Assembly: GCF_030655415.1 (NCBI RefSeq)
Contig: NZ_JAURVN010000014.1
Span: 434,001-498,000, forward strand
DNA length: 64,000 nt
Reading direction: 5' to 3'
Source of the DNA: Herminiimonas sp.
Lineage (GTDB): Bacteria > Pseudomonadota > Gammaproteobacteria > Burkholderiales > Burkholderiaceae
Under the pieces are notes generated by a model. It saw only the letters and a list, made by a program, of their open reading frames with translations. It was not told the origin of the DNA and searched no databases. Made by a program: the position numbers and the translations under genes. Positions within the stretch are counted from its first letter, which is position 1; the number at the start of each line of letters is the position of its first letter. This document shows, piece by piece, positions 45,847 through 56,367 of this stretch.

Positions 45847-46152
45847 TCAGTTATGCCGCCTGCGCATGTAGCGCATAACAAAGCCCGGGTAGGCCAGCAC
45901 AAGAAATAGACAACCGGTCACAGCAAAAAATTCCCAGCCTTGCGGGAAAACGCTGCCGATACGCAATTCAAGTCCGCGTGCGACGAGGCCAACTGCCAGA
46001 TACAAAACGAAGAGTTCGATCAGACGCAACCATACCGGCTTGAACCCCGCAGGAAGGGGAACAAGCGCGAATAGTCGTTCATTGAAGAAAGGAAGGTTGG
46101 CGCTGAACAGCGCCAACAGAATTACGAACCAGCTTGCTAGAGAGACATCCAC
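45847..46152 (-). CDS. DUF2818 family membrane protein
   Basis: 101 aa with three hydrophobic helices (about 5-24, 42-60, 76-94) and a basic C-terminus MRRRHN. I recognise it as DUF2818, found almost only in Betaproteobacteria and of unknown function. GTG start; the ATG 4 bases later is out of frame. It lies 18 bp after nuoN, which suggests cotranscription with complex I and a possible accessory or assembly role. Confidence 0.82.
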   Translation of the reverse strand: MDVSLASWFVILLALFSANLPFFNERLFALVPLPAGFKPVWLRLIELFVLYLAVGLVARGLELRIGSVFPQGWEFFAVTGCLFLVLAYPGFVMRYMRRRHN

Positions 46153-46170
46153 TCGCTCAGCAAGCAGTCA

Positions 46171-47655
46171 TCAGGAAGCCAGTGTCTTGACGATAGCAGC
46201 AGCGCATGCTGTCATCAAAGGACCCGGTACCAGACCGAGCACCAGCAATGCAGCACCGTTGATACTCAATGCGACGGTGACATCTTTATTGGCGACAATT
46301 TTTGAATTATCGATAGGCTCGTCAAAGTACATGACTTTGACTACGCGCAGATAATAGAAAGCACCAATCAGCGAGAACAGAACCGCGATGATAGCCAACC
46401 AGATTTGACCTGTGCTCAGGACGGCCTGCAAGACCGACAATTTTGCGTAGAAACCGACCACTGGTGGCACACCTGCCAGCGAGAACATCAACATCAAGGT
46501 AACCAATGCAAACCATGGGCTGCGTTGATTCAAGCCTTTGAAGTCGTCGATATTGTCAGCTTCAAAGCCGGCACGCGACAACAACATGATGATGCCAAAC
46601 ATGCCCAAGGTTGTCAGCACATAGGTGATGATATAAAACATCGCAGCGCCATAACCGTTGGTAGTCGAACCATCCGCACCAACGACAACACCGGACAACA
46701 CGCCAAGCAAGATGAAGCCGACTTGCGAGATGGTCGAGTAAGCCAGCATGCGCTTGATATTGGTTTGCATGATCGCAGTAATGTTACCGATTGCCATCGA
46801 CAGCACGGCAAGGATGGTCAACATTTGCTGCCAATCGATCACCAAGGCTGGCAAGGTTTCGACCAACAAACGGATCGTGATCGCGAACGCAGCCAGTTTT
46901 GGTGCGCCACCCAACATCAGAGTCACAGCAGTTGGAGCACCTTGATAAACGTCAGGTACCCACATATGGAATGGAACCGCACCGAGTTTGAATGCCAGAC
47001 CAGAAACCACAAATACCAGACCGAAAATCAATACAGGTTTGTTGACCGCACCAGTAGAAATAACACGTGCCACTTCAGTCATGTCGAGCGAACCAGTCGC
47101 GCCATACAACATCGAGATACCGTACAGCAGGAAACCTGAAGCCAATGCGCCCAGTACGAAGTATTTCATCGCAGCTTCAATCGCTTGCGTATTGTCGCGA
47201 CGGAAAGCAACCAATGCGTACAGTGCCAAGGACATCATTTCCAGACCGAGGTAAACGATCAGGAAGTTATTGGCCGAGATCATGACCATCTGACCCAACG
47301 CTGTGAACAGCGACAAAATGTAGAACTCACCGCCGAGACGGCCATTCACCATTTCGCGATCTTCCAGATACTGGCGCGAATAGACAAAGGTCAGGCCAAT
47401 CGCGATACAGGTGCAAACTTTCAGCAGGCTGGACATAGGGTCGGAGACCACCATGTTTCCGAAACCGTAGACCGTTGCGCCGGCATTAAAATCACAAAGG
47501 CTCAGGCCGCCGCAGACGATTAAAGCCGCCAGTGACAAGACATAAGTAATGTAGCGTTTCGCGTCAGACAGAAACAAGTCGATCAGCAAAATTGCGCAAA
47601 TCGCAATTGCCAGGAATATTTCAGGAATGACGGATATCAGATTCAAATTATTCAT
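46171..47655 (-). CDS. nuoN: NADH-quinone oxidoreductase subunit N
   Basis: 494-aa antiporter-like subunit of the proton-pumping membrane arm with about 14 helices. The conserved discontinuous-helix region [18 protein letters not shown] and the lysine-bearing helix [10 protein letters not shown] are present. Last nuo gene of the operon; 48 bp after nuoM. Confidence 0.96.
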   Translation of the reverse strand: MNNLNLISVIPEIFLAIAICAILLIDLFLSDAKRYITYVLSLAALIVCGGLSLCDFNAGATVYGFGNMVVSDPMSSLLKVCTCIAIGLTFVYSRQYLEDREMVNGRLGGEFYILSLFTALGQMVMISANNFLIVYLGLEMMSLALYALVAFRRDNTQAIEAAMKYFVLGALASGFLLYGISMLYGATGSLDMTEVARVISTGAVNKPVLIFGLVFVVSGLAFKLGAVPFHMWVPDVYQGAPTAVTLMLGGAPKLAAFAITIRLLVETLPALVIDWQQMLTILAVLSMAIGNITAIMQTNIKRMLAYSTISQVGFILLGVLSGVVVGADGSTTNGYGAAMFYIITYVLTTLGMFGIIMLLSRAGFEADNIDDFKGLNQRSPWFALVTLMLMFSLAGVPPVVGFYAKLSVLQAVLSTGQIWLAIIAVLFSLIGAFYYLRVVKVMYFDEPIDNSKIVANKDVTVALSINGAALLVLGLVPGPLMTACAAAIVKTLAS

Positions 47656-47703
47656 TTTGTCGCAGTTAGTGTGCGTTCAGTTGCGCGATTGCGGAGCCGT
47701 TTA

Positions 47704-49194
47704 TTAATTAAGTTTCGAAATCGAGACATGCTTCAGCAGGTCGGTAACCGAAGTTTGCATCGCATCGGTGAATGGAGCCGGATACAGACCCATCGCCAAC
47801 ACAGCAATCGCCAACACGCCAAGCATCAGGAATTCACGCTTGTTAATATCGGTCAGTTCCGCGACGTGATGATTGGTAACGTCACCGAAAATCACGCGTT
47901 TAGCCAACCACAGAGAGTAAGCAGCACCCAGGATCAGCGCAGTCGCAGCCAGCATACCGATCCAGAAATTGTATTTAACCGCGCCCAGAATCACCATGAA
48001 CTCACCGACGAAACCGGAGGTTGCTGGCAAGCCGGCATTACCCATGGAAAACAGGATAAAGAAGGCAGCGAACTTAGGCATCTTGTTCACAACTCCGCCG
48101 TAGTCGGCGATGTTACGAGTGTGCATGCGGTCATACAACACACCGATACACAAGAACATTGCGCCGGAAACAAAGCCGTGCGAAATCATTTGTACGATAC
48201 CGCCCTGCACCGCCATGTCGTTGAACATGAAGAAGCCGAGTGTGACGAAGCCCATGTGAGCGATCGATGAATAAGCAACCAGCTTTTTCATATCGGTTTG
48301 AACCAGTGCGACCAAACCGATGTAGATCACAGCGATCAGCGACAAGGTAATCATCAAGCCCGACAAGTAATGACTGGCATCAGGTGTGATCGGCAGCGAG
48401 AAACGCAGGAAACCGTAAGCACCCAGTTTCAACATGATCGCAGCCAGCACGACTGAACCACCAGTAGGCGCTTCAACGTGGGCATCCGGCAACCATGTAT
48501 GTACAGGCCACATTGGAACCTTGACTGCGAACGCCATCAAGAATGCCAGGAAGATCAGAATCTGCGCATCCATCGGCAACGGCAATGTATGCCATGTCAG
48601 GATGTCAAAGCTGTGGCCGGACTTGAAGTACAGGTACAGCAAAGCCACCAGCATCAACAAGGAGCCGAAGAATGTGTAGAGGAAGAACTTGATCGAAGCG
48701 TAGACGCGATTTGCACCGCCCCAGACACCGATGATGATGAACATCGGAATCAGTGTCGATTCAAAGAATACATAGAACAGCAAGCCATCGAGTGCGCAGA
48801 ACACACCGATCATCAGGCCCGACAAGATCAGGAACGCACCCATGTACTGAGCGACGCGCTTTTCAATGACTTCCCAAGCTGCCACTACGACAAAAATCGT
48901 GATGAAAGCGGTCAGCACGACAAACCACATCGACAGACCATCAACACCAAGCGAATAGTTGATATTAAAAATATCAATCCACTTGAATTTTTCGACGAAC
49001 TGCATGCCGTGAGCGGCGTTATCAAATTTTGAAACGAGCGGCAAGGTCACCAGGAAACTGGCAACTGCACCGATCAACGATACGGTACGTACAACCTTGG
49101 GACTATCGTCGCGACCAAACGCGATCACGAAGATACCGAACGCGATTGGTAACCAGATCGCGAGACTTAGAAGGGGAAATGTTGACTGCATCAT
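47704..49194 (-). CDS. nuoM: NADH-quinone oxidoreductase subunit M
   Basis: 496-aa antiporter-like membrane subunit with about 14 helices. Segments FAVKVPMWPVHTWLPDAHVEAPTGGSV (given in part by its Lys-Pro helix and HTWLPDAH), the Glu-containing helix ESTLIPMF, and KKLVAYSSIAHMGF are diagnostic. It lies 27 bp after nuoL. Confidence 0.96.
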   Translation of the reverse strand: MMQSTFPLLSLAIWLPIAFGIFVIAFGRDDSPKVVRTVSLIGAVASFLVTLPLVSKFDNAAHGMQFVEKFKWIDIFNINYSLGVDGLSMWFVVLTAFITIFVVVAAWEVIEKRVAQYMGAFLILSGLMIGVFCALDGLLFYVFFESTLIPMFIIIGVWGGANRVYASIKFFLYTFFGSLLMLVALLYLYFKSGHSFDILTWHTLPLPMDAQILIFLAFLMAFAVKVPMWPVHTWLPDAHVEAPTGGSVVLAAIMLKLGAYGFLRFSLPITPDASHYLSGLMITLSLIAVIYIGLVALVQTDMKKLVAYSSIAHMGFVTLGFFMFNDMAVQGGIVQMISHGFVSGAMFLCIGVLYDRMHTRNIADYGGVVNKMPKFAAFFILFSMGNAGLPATSGFVGEFMVILGAVKYNFWIGMLAATALILGAAYSLWLAKRVIFGDVTNHHVAELTDINKREFLMLGVLAIAVLAMGLYPAPFTDAMQTSVTDLLKHVSISKLN

Positions 49195-49221
49195 GATTTT
49201 TATTTGCTCTATTTCGCTAGC

Positions 49222-51321
49222 TTATTGGGCGAACAATGGACGTATCACAAACCAGCTCACGAAGCCGAGCACGCCCAGAATCATGAAAAATGCGTAGTGA
49301 TAAATATAGCCAGTTTGCAAGGTACGAACGATGCTCGAGAACCAGCCCACTGCTTTTGCACTGCCGTTCACGATCAAGCCATCGATCAATGTCTTGTCGC
49401 CGACTTTGGACAAACCGCCGCCCAGCAAACGTGCGCCGCCTGCCCAGAAAAAGTCGTTGAACTTGTCCATGTAGTACTTGTTTTCCAACAGCGTATGAAT
49501 AGCGCGGAAGTTCTTGTAGAACCAGGCCGGCACGCGTGGATTGATCATGTAGCAGTAATACGCTGCTGCCACACCACCAAACGCAAGCCAGAACGGTGCT
49601 GTCTGCAAGCCGTGGATCGCCATCGCCATCGCGCCATGGAACATTTCATTCAGTTCCGTCATTGCGCCATGCTTAGGATCGACAAAGATCACGCCTTTGA
49701 AGAAATCGCCGTGCAACATAGGCTCGATTGCAAAGTAACCGATGATGACCGAAGGAATCGCCAACAGAATCAGCGGCAAGGTCACTACCCATGGTGACTC
49801 GTGCGGTTTTTGACCTGGAGCCAGACCGTGATGTTCATCGTGACCATGATCGTCGTCGTGACCGTGCGCATCATGCGAATGAGCATCGTGGTGATCAGCG
49901 ACTTTAGCGTGTGCATGATCATCGTGATGTGCATGTTCTTTACCGAAACGCTCTTCACCGTGGAATACCAGGAAGTACATACGGAAGGAATAGAACGCTG
50001 TAACGAATACACCAGCCAGCACTGCAAAGTTGGCAAAGCCTGCGCCAGTAATATGCGTTGCGTGCACTGCTTCAATGATGCTGTCTTTTGAGTAAAAGCC
50101 CGAGAACAATGGCGTACCAATCAATGCCAACGAACCCAGCAAGGATGTGATCCATGTGATCTTCATGTATTTACGCAGACCACCCATGTTGCGGATGTCT
50201 TGGTCATGATGCATGCCGATAATCACCGAACCTGCAGCAAGGAACAGCAAAGCTTTAAAGAATGCATGTGTCATCAGATGGAACACGGCAACCGAGTACG
50301 CCGATGCGCCGAGTGCAACTGTCATGTAACCAAGTTGCGACAGCGTCGAGTAAGCAACCACACGCTTGATATCGTTCTGGATAATGCCGAGGAAGCCCAT
50401 GAACAGCGCAGTGATCGAACCGATGATCAGGATGAAGGACAACGCTGTGTCCGACAGTTCGAACAGCGGCGACATACGTGCCACCATGAAGATGCCTGCG
50501 GTAACCATTGTTGCCGCGTGAATCAGTGCGGAAATCGGTGTAGGACCTTCCATCGAATCCGGCAACCAGACGTGCAATGGGAACTGAGCCGATTTACCCA
50601 TCGCGCCGATGAACAGGCAGATACAGGCAACGGTGATCAAGATCCAGTCAGTACCAGGCAAGGTCAAGGTCGCGAGTTGTTCTTTTTTCGCGAAGACTTC
50701 TGCGTAATCCATCGAACCAGCGTAAGCCAGCAACAAGCCGATACCGAGAATGAAACCAAAGTCACCAACACGGTTAACCAGGAAGGCTTTCATGTTTGCG
50801 AAAATCGCGGTTGGCTTGGTGTACCAGAAACCGATCAGCAGATACGAAACCAGACCGACTGCTTCCCAACCGAAGAACAGTTGCAGGAAGTTGTTACTCA
50901 TGACGAGCATCAACATTGCAAATGTAAACAGTGAGATGTACGAGAAGAAGCGGTTATAGCCTTCGTCATCCTTCATGTAACCGATGGTGTAGATATGCAC
51001 CATCAGCGACACGAATGTCACGACGCACATCATCATTGCCGTCAAGCTGTCGACCAGGAAGCCGACTTCAAGCTTGATGCCTGCAACGGTCATCCAGGTA
51101 TATAAATTACCATTGAAGGTTGCGCCATCGAGCACCAGCGACATCGTGTGCAGCGACAGGATGAACGCGATCAGCACGCCAAGTATCGTCACGGTATGCG
51201 ACGTCTTGCGACCAATGATATTGCCGAAAAATTTTGTACCAAACAAACCTGCGATCATCGAGCCGGCGAGTGGTGCCAGCGGTACGATCAACAAGAGGTT
51301 AGGGTTAAGTTGCCCCGCCAT
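49222..51321 (-). CDS. nuoL: NADH-quinone oxidoreductase subunit L, with His/Asp-rich insert
   Basis: 699-aa distal proton-pumping subunit with the long lateral helix. Core motifs: WEAVGLVSYLLIGFW, GKSAQFPLHVWLPDSMEGPTP (in two parts), KRVVAYSTLSQLGYM. E. coli NuoL has 613 residues. Part of the excess is a cytoplasm- or periplasm-facing loop at about 460-497 with 15 His and 9 Asp in 38 residues (for example HHDDHAHAK and HGHDDDHGHDEHH). Such a loop should bind divalent metal. It lies 28 bp after nuoK. Confidence 0.96.
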   Translation of the reverse strand: MAGQLNPNLLLIVPLAPLAGSMIAGLFGTKFFGNIIGRKTSHTVTILGVLIAFILSLHTMSLVLDGATFNGNLYTWMTVAGIKLEVGFLVDSLTAMMMCVVTFVSLMVHIYTIGYMKDDEGYNRFFSYISLFTFAMLMLVMSNNFLQLFFGWEAVGLVSYLLIGFWYTKPTAIFANMKAFLVNRVGDFGFILGIGLLLAYAGSMDYAEVFAKKEQLATLTLPGTDWILITVACICLFIGAMGKSAQFPLHVWLPDSMEGPTPISALIHAATMVTAGIFMVARMSPLFELSDTALSFILIIGSITALFMGFLGIIQNDIKRVVAYSTLSQLGYMTVALGASAYSVAVFHLMTHAFFKALLFLAAGSVIIGMHHDQDIRNMGGLRKYMKITWITSLLGSLALIGTPLFSGFYSKDSIIEAVHATHITGAGFANFAVLAGVFVTAFYSFRMYFLVFHGEERFGKEHAHHDDHAHAKVADHHDAHSHDAHGHDDDHGHDEHHGLAPGQKPHESPWVVTLPLILLAIPSVIIGYFAIEPMLHGDFFKGVIFVDPKHGAMTELNEMFHGAMAMAIHGLQTAPFWLAFGGVAAAYYCYMINPRVPAWFYKNFRAIHTLLENKYYMDKFNDFFWAGGARLLGGGLSKVGDKTLIDGLIVNGSAKAVGWFSSIVRTLQTGYIYHYAFFMILGVLGFVSWFVIRPLFAQ

Positions 51322-51349
51322 GAGTGAACCTTATCGTTATTGTTCGGAA

Positions 51350-51658
51350 TTAGCCTTTGAGGCTGTCAAGATCTTCGACATTGATGGTATCCAGTGCACG
51401 GAACATGGAAACCAGAATGGCAAGACCAATTGCAGCTTCAGCAGCGGCTACCGTCAAGATGAAGAAAACAAAAATTTGGCCTGCTGCGTCACCCAGGAAA
51501 TAGGAGAACGCGACAAAATTCATATTCACAGCCAACAGCATCAATTCGATCGCCATCAGCAAGATGATGATGTTTTTACGATTCAGAAAAATACCGACTA
51601 TCGAAATCGCGAACAGGATCGCGCCGAGAATCAGGTAATGTACGAGCGATAACTCCAC
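51350..51658 (-). CDS. nuoK: NADH-quinone oxidoreductase subunit K
   Basis: 102 aa, three helices with the conserved membrane glutamates in [11 protein letters not shown] and [13 protein letters not shown]. The GTG at 51658, with GGGGAG 4 nt upstream and 10 bp after the nuoJ stop, gives the family length. A longer reading to 51718 would overlap nuoJ by 50 bp. Confidence 0.94.
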   Translation of the reverse strand: MELSLVHYLILGAILFAISIVGIFLNRKNIIILLMAIELMLLAVNMNFVAFSYFLGDAAGQIFVFFILTVAAAEAAIGLAILVSMFRALDTINVEDLDSLKG

Positions 51659-51668
51659 AACACTCCCC

Positions 51669-52304
51669 TTATTTTTGTTCTGCTGCAGAAGCAGCTGGTG
51701 TTTGATCGTCGCGTGCAACAGCCTTCATCTTCACGATGCGCAAACGATCGCCCGATTTGACTTTAACCGCATCGCCAGGCGAGAAATACTTGCTGTCTTT
51801 ACGCTTGCGCATGGTCAATGCAACTGCGGCAACCATACCGACCAGCAGGATCAATGCAGCGATTTCAAACGCATACAGATAGTCGGTGTAGATCAGCTTG
51901 CCCAATTCCTTGGTGTTGCCGATCATCGCAGATGCTTCTGGTACCACTGAGTGCGATTTCCAGAAACCGCGGAACAGAACTGCTGCCATTTCCAGCACGA
52001 TCACAACACCGATCGTTGCGGCCAAAGGCAAGTAACCCCAGAAACCTTCGCGTACCTTGCTGAGCTTGATGTCGACCATCATGACCACGAACAAGAACAG
52101 CACCATCACCGCGCCGACATACACCAGCACCAAGACGATGGAAAGGAATTCAGCTTTAAGCAGCATCCACAGCGCAGCCGCGGTACAGAACGACAACACC
52201 AGAAACAATGCCGCATGAACCGGATTGGAATCAGTGATGACACGTATAGCAGCGAATACCAAAATCGCTGAAAACACGTAAAACAGTACAGTTGTAAATT
52301 CCAT
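51669..52304 (-). CDS. nuoJ: NADH-quinone oxidoreductase subunit J
   Basis: 211-aa membrane subunit with five helices in the first 170 residues ([23 protein letters not shown] holds the pi-bulge helix, cited here as [12 protein letters not shown]). A hydrophilic tail follows ([24 protein letters not shown]), as in other betaproteobacterial NuoJ. Confidence 0.95.
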   Translation of the reverse strand: MEFTTVLFYVFSAILVFAAIRVITDSNPVHAALFLVLSFCTAAALWMLLKAEFLSIVLVLVYVGAVMVLFLFVVMMVDIKLSKVREGFWGYLPLAATIGVVIVLEMAAVLFRGFWKSHSVVPEASAMIGNTKELGKLIYTDYLYAFEIAALILLVGMVAAVALTMRKRKDSKYFSPGDAVKVKSGDRLRIVKMKAVARDDQTPAASAAEQK

Positions 52305-52319
52305 AAGCAGTCAAAAAAA

Positions 52320-52346
52320 TCAGCAAAAAGTCAGCAAAAAGTCAGC
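52320..52346. repeat. 11-bp tandem repeat between nuoI and nuoJ
   Basis: TCAGCAAAAAG occurs twice head to tail (52320-52330, 52331-52341), with a third start TCAGC. It occupies the longest internal gap of the nuo operon (80 bp) in front of nuoJ. A/T-rich direct repeats can change copy number by slippage. Confidence 0.75.
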
Positions 52347-52384
52347 GCAAAAGTAAGCCTAATGCGACTGCCAATACTGTTAAA

Positions 52385-52873
52385 TCAACGATAGGCCGCG
52401 TCGGCGGACCGTGCAGCTGCAATTTCAGATTCGTAGCGGTCACCAACGGCCAGCAACATTTCTTTTGTGTAGTACAGATCGCCGCGTTTTTCGCCGTGGT
52501 ATTCGAAAATGTGTGTTTCAACAATCGAATCAACCGGGCAGGATTCTTCGCAGAAGCCGCAGAAAATGCACTTGGTCAAATCGATGTCGTAACGTGTAGT
52601 ACGACGTGTGCCGTCTTCACGTTGATCCGATTCGATCGTGATTGCCATTGCCGGGCAAACTGCTTCACACAGTTTGCAGGCGATACAACGTTCTTCACCA
52701 TTCGGGTAGCGACGCAATGCGTGCAAGCCGCGGAAACGTGGAGACTGTGGCGTCTTCTCTTCCGGGAACTGCACAGTAATTTTGCGCGCAAACATGTAGC
52801 GTCCTGTCAGGGCCATGCCCTTGAGCAGTTCACGCAACATCAAACTACCGAAAAAATCCTTAATTGCTTCCAT
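52385..52873 (-). CDS. nuoI: NADH-quinone oxidoreductase subunit I
   Basis: 162 aa, carries clusters N6a and N6b in two motifs, [16 protein letters not shown] and [16 protein letters not shown]. It connects the peripheral-arm chain to N2. It lies 32 bp after nuoH. Confidence 0.97.
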   Translation of the reverse strand: MEAIKDFFGSLMLRELLKGMALTGRYMFARKITVQFPEEKTPQSPRFRGLHALRRYPNGEERCIACKLCEAVCPAMAITIESDQREDGTRRTTRYDIDLTKCIFCGFCEESCPVDSIVETHIFEYHGEKRGDLYYTKEMLLAVGDRYESEIAAARSADAAYR

Positions 52874-52905
52874 CTTGGCTTCCTTCTTTGCTCAGCCTTG
52901 CTGCA

Positions 52906-53979
52906 TTAATTCCAGATATTCCACGGGGTTTTGATCCAGATCGCGACGATCAACAGATAAACCAAAGTCAACGGAATGAATACTTTCCAACCCAGGCGCA
53001 TGATTTGATCGTAGCGATAGCGTGGGAACGATGCGCGGAACCAGATAAACAGGGTTACGACAAACAATGTTTTTGCGCCGAGCCAGATCCAGCCTGGAAT
53101 CCATGTGAATGGCGCCATGTCGATTGGTGACGACCAGCCGCCCAGGAACATCAGCGCCGCCATGATCGAAATCAACCACATATTGGCGTATTCAGCCAGG
53201 AAGAACATCGCGAACGACATACCCGAGTATTCAACCATGTGGCCCGCAACGATCTCGGACTCGCCCTCAACCACGTCAAACGGATGACGGTTCAATTCAG
53301 CCGTACCGGAGATGATGTAGACGACGAACATCGGCAACAATGGCAACCAGTTCCACGACAGGAAGGTCAAGCCCATGTCAGCGAAACGACCACCTGTTTG
53401 CTGCGCCACGATTTCAGACAGATTCAAGCTGCCCGATACCATCAGGATGATGACCAGCACGAAGCCCATCGCGATTTCATACGAAATCATTTGTGCTGAT
53501 GCACGCATCGCACCGAGGAACGCATACTTGGAGTTGGACGCCCAACCTGCGACGATGACGCCGTAGACTTCCAGCGACGTAATTGCCATCACGAACAACA
53601 AACCTGCATTGACATTTGCCAGTGCAGTTTCAGGTCCGAATGGAATTACTGCCCATGCCACCAATGACGGCATGATGGTCATCACAGGAGCGATCAAGAA
53701 CAATGCTTTGCTTGATTTTGCTGGAACAACGATCTCTTTCAACAAGAGTTTCACGCCATCGGCGATCGGTTGCAACAAACCAGCAGGGCCAGTACGGTTG
53801 GGACCATGACGGACGTGCATCCAGCCGATGACTTTACGTTCCCACAATGTCAGGTACGCAACCGCACCCATCAGTGGAGCAACAACCGCAATAATTTTTA
53901 CCAGATTCCATACCAGCGGCCAGTAATAGCCGAGGAAGGATTGACCCGTTGCGTGGACGGATGCCAACAATTGATCCAT
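52906..53979 (-). CDS. nuoH: NADH-quinone oxidoreductase subunit H
   Basis: 357-aa membrane subunit that forms the quinone chamber with NuoB and NuoD, about eight helices. Conserved loops: [19 protein letters not shown] (arginine-rich first loop), [18 protein letters not shown] and [17 protein letters not shown]. Its ATG overlaps the nuoG stop by one base. Confidence 0.97.
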   Translation of the reverse strand: MDQLLASVHATGQSFLGYYWPLVWNLVKIIAVVAPLMGAVAYLTLWERKVIGWMHVRHGPNRTGPAGLLQPIADGVKLLLKEIVVPAKSSKALFLIAPVMTIMPSLVAWAVIPFGPETALANVNAGLLFVMAITSLEVYGVIVAGWASNSKYAFLGAMRASAQMISYEIAMGFVLVIILMVSGSLNLSEIVAQQTGGRFADMGLTFLSWNWLPLLPMFVVYIISGTAELNRHPFDVVEGESEIVAGHMVEYSGMSFAMFFLAEYANMWLISIMAALMFLGGWSSPIDMAPFTWIPGWIWLGAKTLFVVTLFIWFRASFPRYRYDQIMRLGWKVFIPLTLVYLLIVAIWIKTPWNIWN

Positions 53980-56306
53980 TACGCTTTCTCCACGCTGATA
54001 GCACCAAACATCGCGCCCAAGCCAGCTGTCTCTTGACGTCCGGCAGCAACGCGCACCACATTCGCTGGCAAGTTAGCGGCAATCGCAGCAACCAGAACTG
54101 CACTGCCCTCGCCTTGTTTTACTTTGACTTGATCACCGGCAGTGACACCCAGTTTGGCAGCCAGATCAGCCGACAACCACGCTTTAGGCGCAGCTGCGTC
54201 GGTAGTTTCTTGCAGCGCTGGAGCACGACGAACGATGGCATCGGTTGAATAAATCGATACGTCAGCAACACGTTCTAGGGACAACGATGGCGCTGCAACT
54301 GCCGCTTGTGGCGCTGCTTTGCTGATGTTGTTCAAACGTGATGTCAGATTCGCGTCGGCTGGAGCATTTGTGCCCAGAATTTCATTGCGAATCGCTTCCG
54401 ATGTTTCGTATTCAAAACCTTGCAAGCCAGCCAGGTTACCCAACACGCGCAGTACTTTCCATGCCGGACGTGTATCGCCCAATGGCTTAACAGTGCCATT
54501 GAAGCTTTGTGCACGACCTTCGCAATTGACGAAGGTGCCGGATGTTTCCGAGAACGGTGCGATTGGCAACAACACATCGGCGAAATCCATGCCGTGTTTG
54601 TACGGCGACAAGGCGACAACCATTTCAGCCTGATCCAAAGCACGACGTGCAGCTTGTGGATTGTGCGCATCCAATTCTGGCTCTGCGTTCAACAACAAGA
54701 ATGCTTTACGTGGCTGTGCAAAAATCTGCGTAGCAGCAACGCCGTTTGCGCCTGCCAAATAACCACCAACACTGTTTGCTGCTTCAGTCAGGAAACCGAA
54801 TTGTGCATCTGTATTTTGCGCGATCCATTGTGCTGCAGCGTGCAATTGCGCTGCTTGCGGATGTTGCAAGACTGCGTTACCGAGCAAGACTGCTTTGGGT
54901 TCGCCGGACAGCAGGCTAGCCGCGATTTGTTTTGCTTCTGCCGACGCTTGAATATTGTCAAAGCCTGCTGGTGCTGCAACGCCTTTAGCTTGTGCAACCG
55001 CTGCGACAACTTCAGACAACGCTGCCAACCAGTCGGATGGCGCTTTGATCATCTTGTTCGCAACCGGCATCAACAGATCGTCGTCTGTTGCGTGCAAGAT
55101 GCTAACGCTTGCGCCTTGCTTGACGGCTTGACGCAGACGCGCAGCCAGCAATGGATGATCTTTACGCAGGAAGGAACCGATTACGAATGCGCGTTTCAAC
55201 GCTGCGAATTCGTTGATCGACATACCCAACCATGGTGTGACCGACGCGTCCAGCGCTGCATCAGCTTGACGCAGGCGAAAATCCACGTTGTTCGAACCCA
55301 TGCCGCGCACGAGTTTTTGCAACAGGTTCAATTCTTCCAGTGTCGAGCTCGGTGTCGCTACCGCAGCGATCGCATCAGCGCCGTGTTCGTGCTTGATGTT
55401 ACGCAAACCGTGCGCAACGTATTCCAGCGCAGTTTGCCAATCAGTTTCTTGCCATTTGCCGTCTTGCTTGACCATCGGTGTGGTCAAACGATCGGCGCTA
55501 TTCAAACCTTCGTAAGCGAAACGATCTTTATCCGAGATCCAGCATTCGTTGACGTCGTCGTTTTCCAGTGGCAGCACGCGCATAACTTTGCCGGCCTTCA
55601 CTTGAACGGTCAGGTTTGCACCTAAAGCGTCATGTGGGCTGACTGATTTGCGACGTGACAATTCCCAGGTACGAGCGCTGTAACGAAATGGCTTCGATGT
55701 CAGTGCGCCTACCGGGCACAGATCGATCATGTTGCCCGACAATTCGGAGTCAACAGTTTTACCAACGAAGGATGTGATTTCTGCGTGTTCGCCACGACCC
55801 AGCATGCCGAATTCCATCACGCCGGCAACTTCTTGACCGAAACGTACGCAACGCGTGCAGTGAATGCAGCGGCTCATTTCTTTCATCGAAATCAGCGGAC
55901 CGACATCTTTCGGTGCGACAACGCGTTTTTCTTCTTCGTAACGCGAAGAAGAATCACCGTAGCCGACTGCCAGATCCTGCAATTGGCACTCACCACCTTG
56001 ATCGCAAATTGGGCAATCAAGCGGATGGTTAATCAACAGGAATTCCATCACGCCTTTTTGCGCCTTGACCGCTTTTTCGCTATTCGATCGAACGATCATG
56101 CCCTGCGAAACTGGCGTCGCGCAGGCTGGCAATGGCTTCGGTGCTTTTTCAACCTCGACCAGGCACATACGGCAGTTCGCCGCGATGGACAATTTTTTGT
56201 GGTAGCAGAAGTGCGGGATGTAAGTGCCGAGTTTATTGGCAGCATCCATTACCATGCTGCCCTCTTGCACTTCAACTTTTTTACCGTCTATTTCGATTTC
56301 AACCAT
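53979..56306 (-). CDS. nuoG: NADH-quinone oxidoreductase subunit G
   Basis: 775-aa peripheral-arm subunit. The ferredoxin-like N-terminus binds N1b ([19 protein letters not shown]). N5 has the His ligand in [15 protein letters not shown], and N4 is in [13 protein letters not shown]. The molybdopterin-oxidoreductase-like body is degenerate and should bind no Mo. The Cys set of the off-path N7 cluster found in E. coli is absent, as in the mitochondrial form. It lies 61 bp after nuoF. Confidence 0.96.
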   Translation of the reverse strand: MVEIEIDGKKVEVQEGSMVMDAANKLGTYIPHFCYHKKLSIAANCRMCLVEVEKAPKPLPACATPVSQGMIVRSNSEKAVKAQKGVMEFLLINHPLDCPICDQGGECQLQDLAVGYGDSSSRYEEEKRVVAPKDVGPLISMKEMSRCIHCTRCVRFGQEVAGVMEFGMLGRGEHAEITSFVGKTVDSELSGNMIDLCPVGALTSKPFRYSARTWELSRRKSVSPHDALGANLTVQVKAGKVMRVLPLENDDVNECWISDKDRFAYEGLNSADRLTTPMVKQDGKWQETDWQTALEYVAHGLRNIKHEHGADAIAAVATPSSTLEELNLLQKLVRGMGSNNVDFRLRQADAALDASVTPWLGMSINEFAALKRAFVIGSFLRKDHPLLAARLRQAVKQGASVSILHATDDDLLMPVANKMIKAPSDWLAALSEVVAAVAQAKGVAAPAGFDNIQASAEAKQIAASLLSGEPKAVLLGNAVLQHPQAAQLHAAAQWIAQNTDAQFGFLTEAANSVGGYLAGANGVAATQIFAQPRKAFLLLNAEPELDAHNPQAARRALDQAEMVVALSPYKHGMDFADVLLPIAPFSETSGTFVNCEGRAQSFNGTVKPLGDTRPAWKVLRVLGNLAGLQGFEYETSEAIRNEILGTNAPADANLTSRLNNISKAAPQAAVAAPSLSLERVADVSIYSTDAIVRRAPALQETTDAAAPKAWLSADLAAKLGVTAGDQVKVKQGEGSAVLVAAIAANLPANVVRVAAGRQETAGLGAMFGAISVEKA

Positions 56307-56367
56307 GGCTTTGCTTTTGTTGACTTCAGTGTTCTCACTAGGTTTATTACGCTAACCAAGTGATCGG

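Noticed and set aside
51659..51718. Longer NuoK start
   Set aside because: Would overlap nuoJ by 50 bp and exceed the family length; GTG at 51658 has a good ribosome-binding site.
54420..55625. 401-codon plus-strand frame inside nuoG
   Set aside because: Antisense to conserved nuoG codons; Cys/Gln/Arg-rich composition and no domain. A shadow of minus-strand codon usage.
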